From Aphrocallistes beatrix (lineage: Eukaryota > Porifera > Hexactinellida > Sceptrulophora > Aphrocallistidae), in contig OY725493.1 of assembly GCA_963281255.1 (NCBI GenBank), positions 186,001 through 250,000 of the forward strand: a stretch of DNA of 64,000 nt, written 5' to 3'. A program made the position numbers and the translations under genes. The notes beneath the pieces were generated by a model. That model worked only from the letters and a program-made list of their open reading frames with translations, ran no database searches and was not told where the DNA came from. Each line of letters starts with the position of its first letter. The stretch's first letter is position 1. Of this stretch, positions 33,699 to 45,449 are shown piece by piece.

Positions 33699-35505
33699 AT
33701 GGCGACTGGTCTTCCCATGTACAACGTAGTCATATTAGGTCAATTCGGTGTTGGAAAAACCTCGATTGCCAGCTGGCTGACTCAAGATACGGAGAGAGAA
33801 CTGCGTTCGGACAAGAAACTTCTTGACAGAGAGTATTATGACGTACGAGTAACCATGTCTAACGGACAAGGTAATGCTTTGGTTAGAATCTACGATACGT
33901 GTGAAATGGAGAAGGAGAAAGGAACTTCTCTGCCAACCAACATTTTCAGGTAAATATGTCTCAACTTCATTCATACTCATGCATTGTTATTTGAACAAAT
34001 ATTCCTACTCACTATCATAGGCGGCGATCCTGGGGGGGGGGTGAAGCTGTCTTTTCGCCCCCCCCAGTAATATATAAAGGAAAGCGAGTACTTTTTGCCC
34101 CCAATATTTATTATTTACTTAGGAAAAGTGAAGGAATGTTAAGTGATGCAGACTATTATTATATTATTGGTGTTCACTATAAACATTTATTAAATGGTTT
34201 CAAGAAATTAATCTTGCTATAAACCTTAATAAACTCATGTTACTTGATATACTATAATGATAGTGAATCAATTATGAAAAAAAATCTCGCTCCCCAATAA
34301 TTTGCTCAAATCGCCGCCTATGCTCACTATTCAGTGTTACATGTGGGGGTGGCATCGGGGATTTTGATTCTGCGGCCCTGGATTTCATTGGACCGACCTA
34401 AGCCAAATCATAGTAAGTGTCCCGCCTCGCCTTGGGCTTAGTGAATTCCTGCGAGCCTTGTTTGTAACTAGCTTGAACTTTCGATGGGAGGGACTACGCT
34501 CTTCGAGTTGTGGTCTCAGACTTCGGACAATTAATTATGATTGCCGTCCTGTCCAAGGACCACGAGTATAATTTGTGTCTAAAAGACATCCAAATTATGT
34601 TCTCTCAATCTTTAAATATTTGTCTTAAAAATTAGTGGTATTGTTCAATAATTTATCCAGCCACCACCTTAGGACAAATCTATTTATATCCATGGTCCCC
34701 TTTATGGCTTTCTCCTCTAAAAACCGCGAGTGAGCCATGTAAGTACAAATGTCGATGGGTTTAATCGAAAATTTCGTGGACTACACTAGAAATACAGATC
34801 AGTTAAAACCTAAGTTGACTGATTCATTGAAAGATGATGAAGAATTATGAATAATTCAAATAATGAATTATTCAAAATCTCAAACATTAGTGCTAATTCT
34901 ATCCCCAAAAGTGGTAAGGTTGCTCATGTTATCTACTTCTAACATTGCTCAGTCCCTAAGCGAAATATCAATTTTTATTTCATTATTTTAGTTACAAATT
35001 TTGAGTAATTCATTGATAATTCATGAATTAGTCAACTTAGGTTAAAACTATGTGATGTTACGTATGTGATGTTATGATGCTTCAGTATACACAATATCTA
35101 AATATAGATTCCTGCATTTGTAGGAATAAAGACGGGTTTGTGCTGGTCTGGGACATCAAACGAGAAGAGACACTACGCGAACTGAAGGACTGGTATCAAG
35201 CAGCTCTGAATTTCGTCACAGAAGACTTCTTCCCTTCATTCATTATCTTCGCTAACAAAGCCGAGAAAGAAATGAACACAGAATCCGAAGAGTTCAAGAG
35301 ATGCTTGAAATGGAGTAAGGAGATTAAAGTGGAATGTTTGAAGACAAGTTCGCTGAAGGGAGACAACCTAGAAGAGGGACTACAGTTGTTAGTGGACTCC
35401 ATGTCCTCTCACAGTCCTGTGTATAGATTCAGAAAGAAGGCACAGGCTTCTGTCAATCTGAGCAAAACTGAAACGATTGAAACGAAGAAATGTTGTGAGA
35501 GTTGA
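33699..35505 (+). CDS. Ras-like small GTPase 10, G3 and G4 altered (CCES)
   Basis: Exon 1 is 33699-33949 and exon 2 is 35124-35505 (phase 2), giving 210 residues. P-loop GQFGVGKTS is intact. G3 reads DTCEME: the Gly of DxxG, which senses the gamma-phosphate, is Glu. G4 is NKAE (Asp to Glu, as in gene 1) and G5 is KTSS. The end, KKCCES, is CAAX-like, as in gene 1, rather than -SCC. It is unlikely to switch like Ras. Genes 1 and 10, at the two ends of the array, share features and may represent the older type. The 1174-bp intron holds a CTAAGTTGACT MITE. Confidence 0.87.
34810..35040. mobile_element. MITE of the CTAAGTTGACT family, copy 2, 8-bp target duplication
   Basis: Ends CTAAGTTGACTGATTCATTG and ...GAATTAGTCAACTTAG, with identical GTTAAAAC on both sides (34802-34809, 35041-35048). 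The sister copy is at 12419-12582. An 8-bp duplication suits hAT-like elements, though the terminus is not the usual CAG. Confidence 0.88.
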
Positions 35506-36330
35506 TGATAGGGATTTGTGTATATTTTGCTGAATTGTTTTAATGTTTTTAATGTTTTTATTAAAGTTTGCTTTGGCTCTGAGCTGATCAGTTTTATTTT
35601 ATAAAAAAATATATTTATTTCTAGAAACTGATAATATTCTAGATTCATAAAATCTTATTAGATAGTAATAAATTAAAAATCGCATACGCAAATACAAATT
35701 CTTGTAAAGCTGTTGAAATATAATTGCATATTAAACCGGAAATCAGGATTTCTTGAGATAAATATCTCTTACACAGACAACTATAGATTAACTCTACTAA
35801 CGAAGTAAATTATAGAATTTCACGTACTGACGTCATACAGCGTACATGCAATAGTATCTCTCTCTAGAGCTGAACTTGAGAAACATTTAGAATGTGCTTT
35901 ATTTTGTTTTAATTTGTTTCATATTTTTCTATAATCATGTTGCTATGGCTTATGTTCAACGTTAAAACACTAGCATCTGATTGGTTCTTATCCGCCAATA
36001 GATTTAGTGCGTGTTTGGATGTCAAGTCTGATTTCATATAAATAGGAGTGAATTTCGTTTAATATGCATTTTAAACTTCAAAGATTTGAACTTTACAATT
36101 TTTGCTTGAAATGATCAGGGCTGTCGTGGCTATTGTGTTTTTATTGAATCAATAAAATGTTAATTTGTTTATAGCGGGGTGAGTTAGTTTTATTTACTTT
36201 GTATATAATTATACTCCTCACTTTTTTATTCGTACATAAATATACCTCAGTAGTAACCTATCTCTAATTATCCTGGCTATGCGTATTAACCTCGATTAAT
36301 GTTATTTTGTGTGTATGTTTAAATCTCTGT
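35506..36330. other. 3' flank of GTPase 10, no gene
   Basis: AT-rich, with several polyadenylation-like AATAAA/ATTAAA motifs. No coding frame or inverted repeat recognised. Confidence 0.4.
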
Positions 36331-36332
36331 AA

Positions 36333-36965
36333 CGAATTGATTGAATAAACTAAATCATTTTTTTCATGATAGTTATATCATATGTGAGATATGTTAGTAT
36401 ACATATTCTATTAAAATTTCAGCTTTCTATCTCCTATAATGGTTGAGGTATGCTCAAATAACTGTGTTGCTTAACTTTTAAAAATGTGACAATGACGACA
36501 TAATTCCATGATGAGTCGACATTTTACTCTGAGCTCAGAACTTAGTGGAGCCATAGCCAAAAGACTCCCACATGCCAAAATTAGCTTTCTGCACACGATA
36601 GTTTCTTCAATCAATTCGTTACATATATATATATAATGAATTGTTTGAAGAAACTGCCAGGCAGAAAAATTTGATTTTTGGCATGTGGCAATTATCATGA
36701 AAAAATTATGACTCACCACTTTGTCATCATTACTCATCAAAATTTTAAAAATTGATAATTTTGGTGCTTTTTCGTTCGATATCGATTATAATAGTAGTAG
36801 AGACGTATTTAGAGATGTTATCTCCCATATAATTAATCAATGTGATCCCAGGCGACCAAAGGGAGCCTCGGCGGACACAAAGTGTCCGCCAGCCGCGCAG
36901 CGCAAGCAAGCCAAGCGCGCTTGTATATATATAATATACATTAATCGAGTTTTAATAGTAAGGAT
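36333..36965. mobile_element. Hairpin-bearing interspersed repeat, copy 2 (head-to-head fragments)
   Basis: 36333-36625 runs in the orientation of the copy at 13485. 36636-36930 runs opposite and includes the hairpin GGCGGACAC-aaa-GTGTCCGCC at 36870-36890. The family tail taatcgagttttaatagtaa follows at 36942-36961. Confidence 0.75.
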
Positions 36966-37230
36966 ACAACATAACAGTAAGACAGACATATCTATCTATA
37001 ATTAACCGGCGCCAAACTTTGGGAATCATTGGCCTATTGAAAAGGTTCGAGCCCCCCAGTCTCCCAAACCTATGAATATCCAATATTCCATGTTAAACAC
37101 TATTTCCACATTAGTATTTGTCATATTCTGAGCATCAAATAATAATATTTATTATGTAGAAAAAAACATGTATAGAGTATGTGATAATAAGCAGTTCACT
37201 GCGTAGTATATATTTCAAATAGGTCTTATT

Positions 37231-40200
37231 CTAATTCATCCACCAATTTGTCTTGGCATTAGGCTTTTTCTTATACTTAAGCACTGCATCTGCTATAGCG
37301 TGGTTAGGAATGAGGTCTGAAGAGCGTAGAGGAGTGTGGCTGATAGGATCTGTGTGTGTATTCTCTATGTGCTGTAGAATAGCCTGACGTTCATACGTGT
37401 TACCTTCAGGAGTCATGACAGGATTGTCGAACAGTTGATTTGTGATAAAACAAACTAGAGCTGGAGGATGAGAGACGTTAGAATAGTCTGATTTTATCTT
37501 GAAATCTTCTTCAATTGTAAGCAATGTTTTGCCTTTTAGATTCAAAATTGTAGAGAGACTATTAACTGTCTGAACATACAACTCATTGTACCAAATTGCT
37601 ATTTCTAACACCTTGCTTCTAACTGCATGTGATACGATTGGCTGAGCTAGCATAGAGTGGATTGCATCTAGAATTTGACGGAGTGAGACACTAGGAGAGT
37701 AGTCTTCTATGAGAATAGGATGACATATGTGTCCTGCCTTATCTACGTTAGGATGATAGACCGATGATAGAAATCTCAGTTTAGGCGGGTAATGTGGATA
37801 CTGTTCTCCGAAATACAATTCCAGTATAAATATAGAACCTTCAAAGGGAGAGTGTATTGGTCCTTGCATGAATATTATCCATTTTAGAATTTCATTTTTA
37901 AATGGGTAGAGTCTGCAGTAAGGATTAGGACTCTTAATATAAGCAGTAACTTTATTCAAAATTTGGAGAATAAAGAGATTTATGCCTAGTATCTTACTTT
38001 TCTGATCGCCTGTAGATTGAATCAATTCTTCTGCAGTAGATAGGTTATTCATGAGCTCTTTTGAAATACTTTGATAAGAGCCAGACTTTTCATGAATCAT
38101 ATTTCCTGATAATATATCTTGCAAAATGGCTGAATAGTCACAGATAGGGTGAGGTATAGGGGTGAGGAATTTGATTTCGTTTGATGCAAGTTTTGCCATC
38201 AATTCATCATTGATATGAACTCCTTTAGTTATCTGGGATAGTATTTGTAATTGATGCCCATGTTTGGACATTATTACAGTATTGACAACAAGATTTAATT
38301 CAGAAATTTTGTTTTCTATAGAACTGTGATCATTTCCATATTTAAGACTAGTCTCACCATTTGTAAACAAAAATATTTCTGTTATCAATTCTCTATTAGA
38401 GCTAAGGTATTCTTCAGTACAATATTCTAGTGCATTTAGAATGATTTCTGTATTGATTTGGAAATTTTGAGGAGAAAATTTACTAATATACGTGTATGCT
38501 TTTATTTTCTTTAAAACTATACCGTACTCAAAAGTAGGTCGAATTACTTCCTTAAAGCCCAGCATAAATTCATGATTATTAGAAATGACTATAGCGCCAA
38601 GTAATGACTTAGATTGAATTCCAATTAGAGAGTCTATTAATGTTTCTATTAACATGATGGCAGCATCAATTTTCTTCAATTCGGGATTAGGCCTGTCACT
38701 GGTTTCAGAATATTCAATAAATGTTGAATGCATACCACTACTGATATCTAGTATGATTATAATCTTGGGATAACTGTTTATATTGGATACCTCGAGACGT
38801 TTTGAAATATTAATATCATGAGGATTGTATGAGTAACATTTACCATCTTCTGGAGAGAAATAGTTGAAGTACCCATACCTCCCTTCAGTCCTTCCTAGGA
38901 ACACATAGGGACTAGACAGACCACGAATCAGTGGAAGCATCAGTCCGTATGATTTCCTTTCTTCCACGAAACTCTTGTAAAGCTGTACTGGATGTTGTAA
39001 TGGAAACCTGTGCTTAACTCCTTCAGTGAAATCTTCCAATCTAGTGAGAGGAATATAGCAAAACGCATCGTGTGTGGAAGAGACGTTTCTCCAAGTTACG
39101 ATTGTATATTGGTTGTGAGGGAATTCTTGCAAGAGTCTACGGGTATCGTCATCTCTCGGATTCTCTCGTGTCCGTTTTGAAATGAAAGTAGTTTCGTAGA
39201 TCTCTGTCAATTGTAGATCAGGTGTTAGTGCATATTTTTCTATGTGCATCCACAGCTGTGGAAATTTGGAGATGGTGGGACTATCTGAAGTTGTAGAGAG
39301 AAGAGAAATGGTTGTAATGATGCCTTCATTGATGGCTATTCTGTGTGGTAGAGATGTGGGGGATTGAGTGAATAGGAGATAGAGAGAGTAGACGAGTGGA
39401 GGAGAGCAGGAAATCTTCCTAAGCAGTCCCAGTCTGCTCAATAATCTGTATTTATCTCTGTCCTCTCCGTACTCTCTCACTAAGAAGAGAAGATACGCGT
39501 TGAATGTGTGGAAATCTGGAATGAAGTTAGACGGGTAACATGAAGTGTAAACTGTTTGAAATACACTGAAAGGTTCATTGTTACTATAAGTGTTTGAAAT
39601 TGTGAAAGATAGGTTTCTCTTGTCAATAGATTTCTTTGAAACATCCATGTTATTTAAGGCAATGTGTTGGTTAGTTGGATTGGAGTAGTATATTTTTATA
39701 TAATCGATAGGAATGTGCATATCCATAGATAATTGTATTCCTAAATATAAATATAAATTGTGATTTTTATCGAATTTTAATTCTTTTTTGATGTCGCTAT
39801 CTTTCAGTTGAATGTTGATGACTAATTTCTCGCAATCAATATCACTTTCACATAAATAGTTGTTAAACAATTTCTTAGGATAAGCATATATCAACTCGTT
39901 ATCTCGTAGTCCCCAGTTAGAGAGAGGTTCTAGGTAGATGTTAGGAGTGGGAGCTAGAGGATAACCTATCTCTGAGTACAGTTCTACACTCGTGAAGTTA
40001 ACTCCCTTCACTCCGTCGGTTAAAACCTGACAGACCTTTTGTACAAACTCACAATACTTCATAGGTGTATCAACTTCTATGGGATACTTCTTATTGTACA
40101 TAATTCCTTCTTGATTTAGAAATTTGCAATCTATTTTTAATTTCTTTGAGATGGTCATTTCAGCTTCTTCATGCGTTTTCAATGGGATATGCTCAATAGC

Positions 40201-43200
40201 TAGAACTGAGGAATTAGTTTTTGACTCATCTCTTGATTTTATCTCCTACAAGAAGAGTAAAATCGTAATCTACTTAGGGCGTTCAAAAAGTTCTCATCCT
40301 ACATCTCTATCTCAAATGATAATGAAAATAAGATATTTTCGATTTGTCTACTGTATTCCTTAGGCGATCGGCTTCCAATTTATATTTTGGTTTATTTTAA
40401 AAGGACAATTATTGTGTTTCCTACATTCGATTTTTGTACATCGGTTTAGGGCACTGCCTTTGAACGTGATTATTGGGGTTCCCTTGCTATATTTCAATTC
40501 TGAGCAAATTTGGATTAAAACTGATCCCTCCATCGAATCCCACGCATCAACTAACATATAGATTGAATTCTCTGAAGCATTATAGTTTGAGGCTGAGGGA
40601 ATGCTATGTTTTGAAGTGATTTACTACAATTTTTGTCCCACTTTTTGAGTGGCGAAAATTGACAAAAAATCCACTAAAAGTGGCATGATATTTTTTCAAC
40701 ACGAGCAATACTATTGAACACCTCCCGATTACTTTTTCACATTGGTTCTTAATTATTTCACCTTTTAATGACCTTATTCTACGATTTTCACAACTTTTAT
40801 TCTCCAAATTTAGTTTTAAGCCATTTTCAATGGGAAGATTCCAACTTTTCGACACTACCCTAAACCGATGCATAAAAATCTAATAAAGGAACTACAATAA
40901 TTGTCCTCTTTAAATAAACCAATATATAAATTGGAAGCTGATCGCCTAAGGAATCAATGGACAAATCGAAAATATCCTACTTTCAATATCATTTGAGATA
41001 CAGATTTGGGATGAGAATATGAATGCCCCAAGAATTTAAATCAGAGAAATATAATTTACCGATCAAAAGTCGAAATTCATTCAAGAATTTGAAATTATTT
41101 TCTCAAGGTATACGTATCCATTATACCTACCTTAATAAGCATAAGCGTTAAGAATCACACTAACTTCAAATTTGATATAAACTGAAATGGGATCTCGCTG
41201 GCTAATGAAATTTAGGGTTTTGATATTTCTGTTAACTTTTAGATTATTGTTACAAAAGGCTTAAAATAAATACAACTAAACTTGAAATATGATTGGTTCA
41301 CATGAAGAAAATTAAAATGCATTGCAACAATATTATACGAGTACGTACAGTTTGTCCCATAATTATTGTTATACATAAATTAAGTGTCGACCATAAAGTT
41401 TGTTTTACCATTATATGTCTCTGCCTCTTTTAATTGTTCCAGCTTTTGTTTATCTATTCAGGACTTATATCAAATTCTGTCGGTATTAAAAATTTGATGA
41501 CGCCATTCATAGACTACTTAATATACAGATTGGCAAGTAGCCGAATAAAATAGTCGTTTTATAGTTATAGATTATATACAATATGAGGTAATCAGGTATG
41601 GCGAATCTACTCCGATCATTTTTGAGGTACTTAAGAATGTGGTTTTGTGGTTTAGGCGCTATTTAATAATGACAATAGCATATATACACGTATATACTTA
41701 ATTGGGTGACAGAATATAATATTTCAGATATTGTGTGCTAAAACTGAAGAGCTTATATCTTAGTATTTTACCACTGTTTGGCGCTTATGTTAGAGGTTAA
41801 AGAACAATCAGATATAAATATCAGGGTTTTATACAGAGGGTGGGTACTCAGGGACTTCCCCTCCCAGAATTGTTTCTCCCCCCCCCTAAAATTTGGCCAT
41901 ATACGGTATATACCTGACAGTTATTTAGACATATCTAAATGGTGATGTATACGGTAAATGGACTGAAGTTCCCCCCCCCCCCCAGCAAAAAATTATGTAT
42001 CAAACCCTGAATATCATTATGCATTTTGTAAATTTAATACCATATTTAAACAAAATAGGTGATTTACAAGGTACTCTTTACATTCAAATTTTTATATCTG
42101 TAAATTAATAACTTAATATTCACGAGTTTCTTCTTCACCTTGCCCAATGTGCTCAGATCACTTTTTCTTTAGGGAATTATGGCTTTATTATCACACATTA
42201 AATGTTTCGTGCTCAAAGGGACCCCTTTACTAATTTTCGTACATTTTTTATTATTAGATAGTGCCTCAAGCATGGGTTTATCTAGGATTTTCAATCAGGC
42301 ACTTTTTTGGATGTGATAAAAGTTATATGGCACCCAAACAGTGGTTTATCTTGTAATTCCAGGGGTAATAGCGACCAGGGATAAAAATCGAATCACACTG
42401 CAAGCACCTTGGCTCCTCGGACGATACAAGGCTGGCACCTATAAGTGCCGACCGAGCACCCAGATAAACCTCTGCTCACAAGTGTTCAGTAGTCAACTAA
42501 TTCTTTCGTAGGCGCCTTAAATAGGGGCGGCCTTCAGTTACCCTCTTCGGTCCTCTACAGTTATGTAGAAAGCTCATTTTGTGTTGTTCAATGCTTACAA
42601 ACAAATATTCTTGCTACCATGTTGCCATTGAAGATTCTTATTTATCGTCTACTTGAAGCCATGTCAAACCAATGGGATACTACCTTTGCTTGTGACTCAC
42701 ATTATCTTAACCTCCGAAATAGAACAAACTCAATCATTGCAAACCTCTACTTAACTGGACTTTCAAAGGAAATCAGTGAAACAAGGCGTAAAGATCAGGT
42801 GGAATCATTCAAGGCTAACAAGCGGAAAAAGAATGCATAGTGAATTTGTGACACATTATACAAGTAGTTTTGTTTTGTAGAATTGTGTTGTACCTCGTTC
42901 ATAGACACTTAATATTAAGTAGTCTATGGATATATGTATCTGAATACTCAGTTCAAACTAGCTCTAGCATACAGTATCTGAAATATTATATTCTGTAACA
43001 CCCAATTAAGTATATACGTATATATATATATGCTATCATCATCATTAAATAGCGCCTAAACCACAAAACCACATTCTTAAGTACCTCAAAAATGATCGGA
43101 GTAGATTCGCCATACCTGATTACCTCATATTGTATATAATCTATGACTATAAAACGACTATTTTACCAGAGAGAAAAAATTCAAAATTGGCCTCTCTTTT

Positions 43201-45243
43201 TTTCTGAGTTTCGGCTACTTGCCAATCTGTATATTAAGTAGTCTATGAGCCATTCATTTTTGAAATCTCGATGACTTCATCACTCCAATCACAATTTCTC
43301 TTATCTTCAATATTTATAACTTTTTATGTTGAATAATCGTTTTATTCATGTGATATTAGATACAATGACTCAAGAGGAGAAAAAGGAAACAAATAACAAC
43401 ACTTCTGAACACTGGAATATTATGCATTTCAAAAATTTCCAAAGATGTCGGGGTGTCTCGGCTCACTGTATATCGTGTGAAGAAACGTTTGAAGAGAATG
43501 GACCTTTGAAACACCAGAAAGGTGCAGGTAGACCATCAAATGTTAGGAATAAAATCAATCAGCATGACAAACAGAAGCCAGTTTGTGAAATTGCATCAGA
43601 AATAAGCCAGAAGCGAGGTTTGAAGGTGTCTGAGAGCACTGTCTATCGGTGCTTGAAAGACATGCTTGAAAGACATTGCCAAGCGTGTCCCCATGCTATC
43701 TGAAAAAAACAGGCTCTTTAGGATGGAATGGACTAAACAAAATATGAATAAACACTGATATCGTGCTGTTTTCAGCGACGAGGCTTCTTTTTGGCTACGA
43801 AATGGAAAGTTACGAATGTGGACAAAGGGTAAGAAAACTTCCATTATTCCGACGGTGAAACATTCACCCAAATTGCATATTTGGGCTGCTTTCTCATCGA
43901 TGGGCACCTTTTCTTTATGTGTTTTCACACGAAACTTGGATGGTCAATTCTTTGTTGAAATACTCAAGTGGCATTTACTCGATAGCATTCCATGGGGATA
44001 GTTGGATTCTCATTCAAGATAATGACCCCAAACACACATCTCGTGTGGCGAAGACATGGATGTGTCAAAATATGAAGAAACATATGATGGATTGGCCCAG
44101 TCAAAGTCCAGACATCAATCCTATTGAGAACTTATTCGCATGGCTAAAACAGAAGTTACCGAGGAATTGTTTTCGAACTTTAGAGGAACTTAAGTCGGAG
44201 CTGCTCGAACTGTGGGAATCTATAACTCCGAAGTTCTTAACCATATTACAAGTCAATGAAGTGCAGATAAGTTAGTCATAGAAAATAACGGGTATAGTAT
44301 CAATTTTTGAACAATACCGTTCTGGTAATAAGATTAATGCATCATTACTTCAAAATATTATGTTATGTTGGAATTTGAAGGGATTTAGTCAGCGTCTCGA
44401 GTGTAACAATAATTATGGGACAAACTGTATATAGAAATTATAGACTCGATCGAGATCTCCATGATTCCTACATATATGGTAACCATTTACAATGCACATT
44501 TTGTGATCTATGAGCAACTAAATGGAACTGCACTTATAGTTGACTGGAATGTGTTTCGGTGGATGGAGGACTTACAATCCTACGAACTATAACCCAACAC
44601 TTCCATATCCGCCCTGTCAGAAATACAGTCTATAGTAGTTACAGGTAGTAAGTGTTAAATAGTTAATATATTTTAGGAATTAATCTGACTCCTGAACATG
44701 CAAAAAAGTGTCTCCATTTAATCGGAACACTTTGGTCCCGTATATTTTTCCTGTTTAAGCGGAGTTAACTTATATTTTATTGATTTTTCTGGGTACTAGA
44801 GCAAAAGAAATTGAGGGACTATGGTTAAATTATAATAAAATTGGCCCATTTCCAGGAACCTTGTCACCTGGACCCTCTAGGATGCTTACCGTACCTTCCA
44901 GACCCCCAGCTGAGTTTTCGGCGTTTCAAACAAACACAATGCCATGAACAACTGCCCTATGATAAATATCCTAGATCTGCCCCTGCTACTACTTGTGTAG
45001 ACCCGCTTTTTGTCTACTGTAATAAAATGATTAATTTACCTCTAAAGTTGTTTCACAAAGGAGGACAAATCTCTTGACTTCAATCGATGACATTCCAACG
45101 CTTTTTATCAGAAAATCTTGATTGGTAAGAAATCTCCGAAATTCCGATACATCTTTCACGTAGCACAAACCATCTCTTTTGAAACATTCTCGATACTCAG
45201 TCAAGCCGACATTTTCCAAAAACAAATCAATATCATCAACCAT
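37231..45243 (-). CDS. SAM / Ubl-like / vWA / UBC (E2) / U-box (E3) protein A
   Basis: Exon 1 is 45243-45040 (68 codons) and exon 2 is 40245-37231, joined in phase 0 (GAG|GTAAAT ... cttcttgtag|GAG), giving 1072 residues. The first exon is SAM-like (DLFLENVGLTEYRECFKRDG). The big exon holds a possibly ubiquitin-like N-terminal region, a vWA fold starting IIIILDISSGM, a UBC domain (EGSIFILELYFGEQYPHYPP, then YHPN and Cys eight residues after the Asn in GHICHPIL) and a U-box (NPVMTPEGNTYERQAILQHI). E2 and E3 modules are thus in one chain. The vWA metal site is degenerate (DxSxG; FTNG instead of xTDG), so it probably does not bind metal. The protein likely adds ubiquitin to unknown targets. An AATAAA signal lies just past the stop. 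The 4.8-kb intron is filled by transposons. The exon link is inferred. Confidence 0.82.
40277..41028. mobile_element. Foldback element in intron of gene A
   Basis: Arms of about 175 bp (GGGCGTTCAAAAAGTTCTCA... and its complement ...GAATGCCC) are inverted and about 85% alike by eye. No ORF; target duplication unclear. Confidence 0.78.
41348..44427 (+). mobile_element. Tc1/mariner-like transposon with decayed transposase and nested insertion
   Basis: Ends are CAGTTTGTCCCATAATTATT and AATAATTATGGGACAAACTG, with TA on both sides. Transposase lies at about 43366-44278 on the + strand in several frames. It shows a helix-turn-helix part (VSESTVYRCL), FSDEASF, then QDNDPKHTS and DWPSQSPDINPIENL, i.e. 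a DDE triad with about 35 residues between the second D and E by my count. It is interrupted by stops and frame changes (for example after PHAI at 43703 and near 43760 and 43998), so it is inactive. The left half is taken up by another element (41507-43248). Confidence 0.88.
41507..43248. mobile_element. Element with long inverted repeats nested in the Tc1-like transposon
   Basis: Terminal repeats of over 230 bp (TCATAGACTACTTAATATAC... and complement) enclose about 1.25 kb. The flanks gccat (41502-41506 and 43249-43253) form a 5-bp target duplication. Inside, a 73-residue frame (42619-42840) has a basic C-terminus (KDQVESFKANKRKKNA) that I do not recognise. Class uncertain. Confidence 0.75.
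44428..45039. other. Remainder of gene A intron
   Basis: No coding frame recognised. A pogo-like end motif (ctgtttaagcggagtt) lies at 44750-44766. Confidence 0.45.
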
Positions 45244-45449
45244 TGAAATACAATAATCCTATTACATATTCTTCATATATCCAATAATACAAGTATATAT
45301 AACTTTATATCCCTTTTGATAAATCCCTTATGGTAAAAATAGGTACATAGATCAGATATCATTTGGCTTCTATATAACCTTTTAGTGAGAGTAGGTAATA
45401 CTTGTTGAATTTAACATCAATTCAGAAACACTCGATATATTGTAATCAA
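45244..45449. promoter_or_regulatory. Putative bidirectional promoter between two SAM exons
   Basis: Only 206 bp separate the divergent start codons at 45243 (-) and 45450 (+). TATA-like sequences occur in the middle (tatataactttatatcc, 45296-45313) and nearer the + gene (ttctatataacctttta, 45368-45384). Part of this region (45263-45360) is copied at 57851-57955. No transcription data were seen; the role is inferred from position. Confidence 0.6.

Noticed and set aside
43326-44275. Possible host gene with helix-turn-helix and DDE motifs
   Set aside because: It lies between TA-flanked inverted ends and is broken; it is Tc1/mariner transposase.
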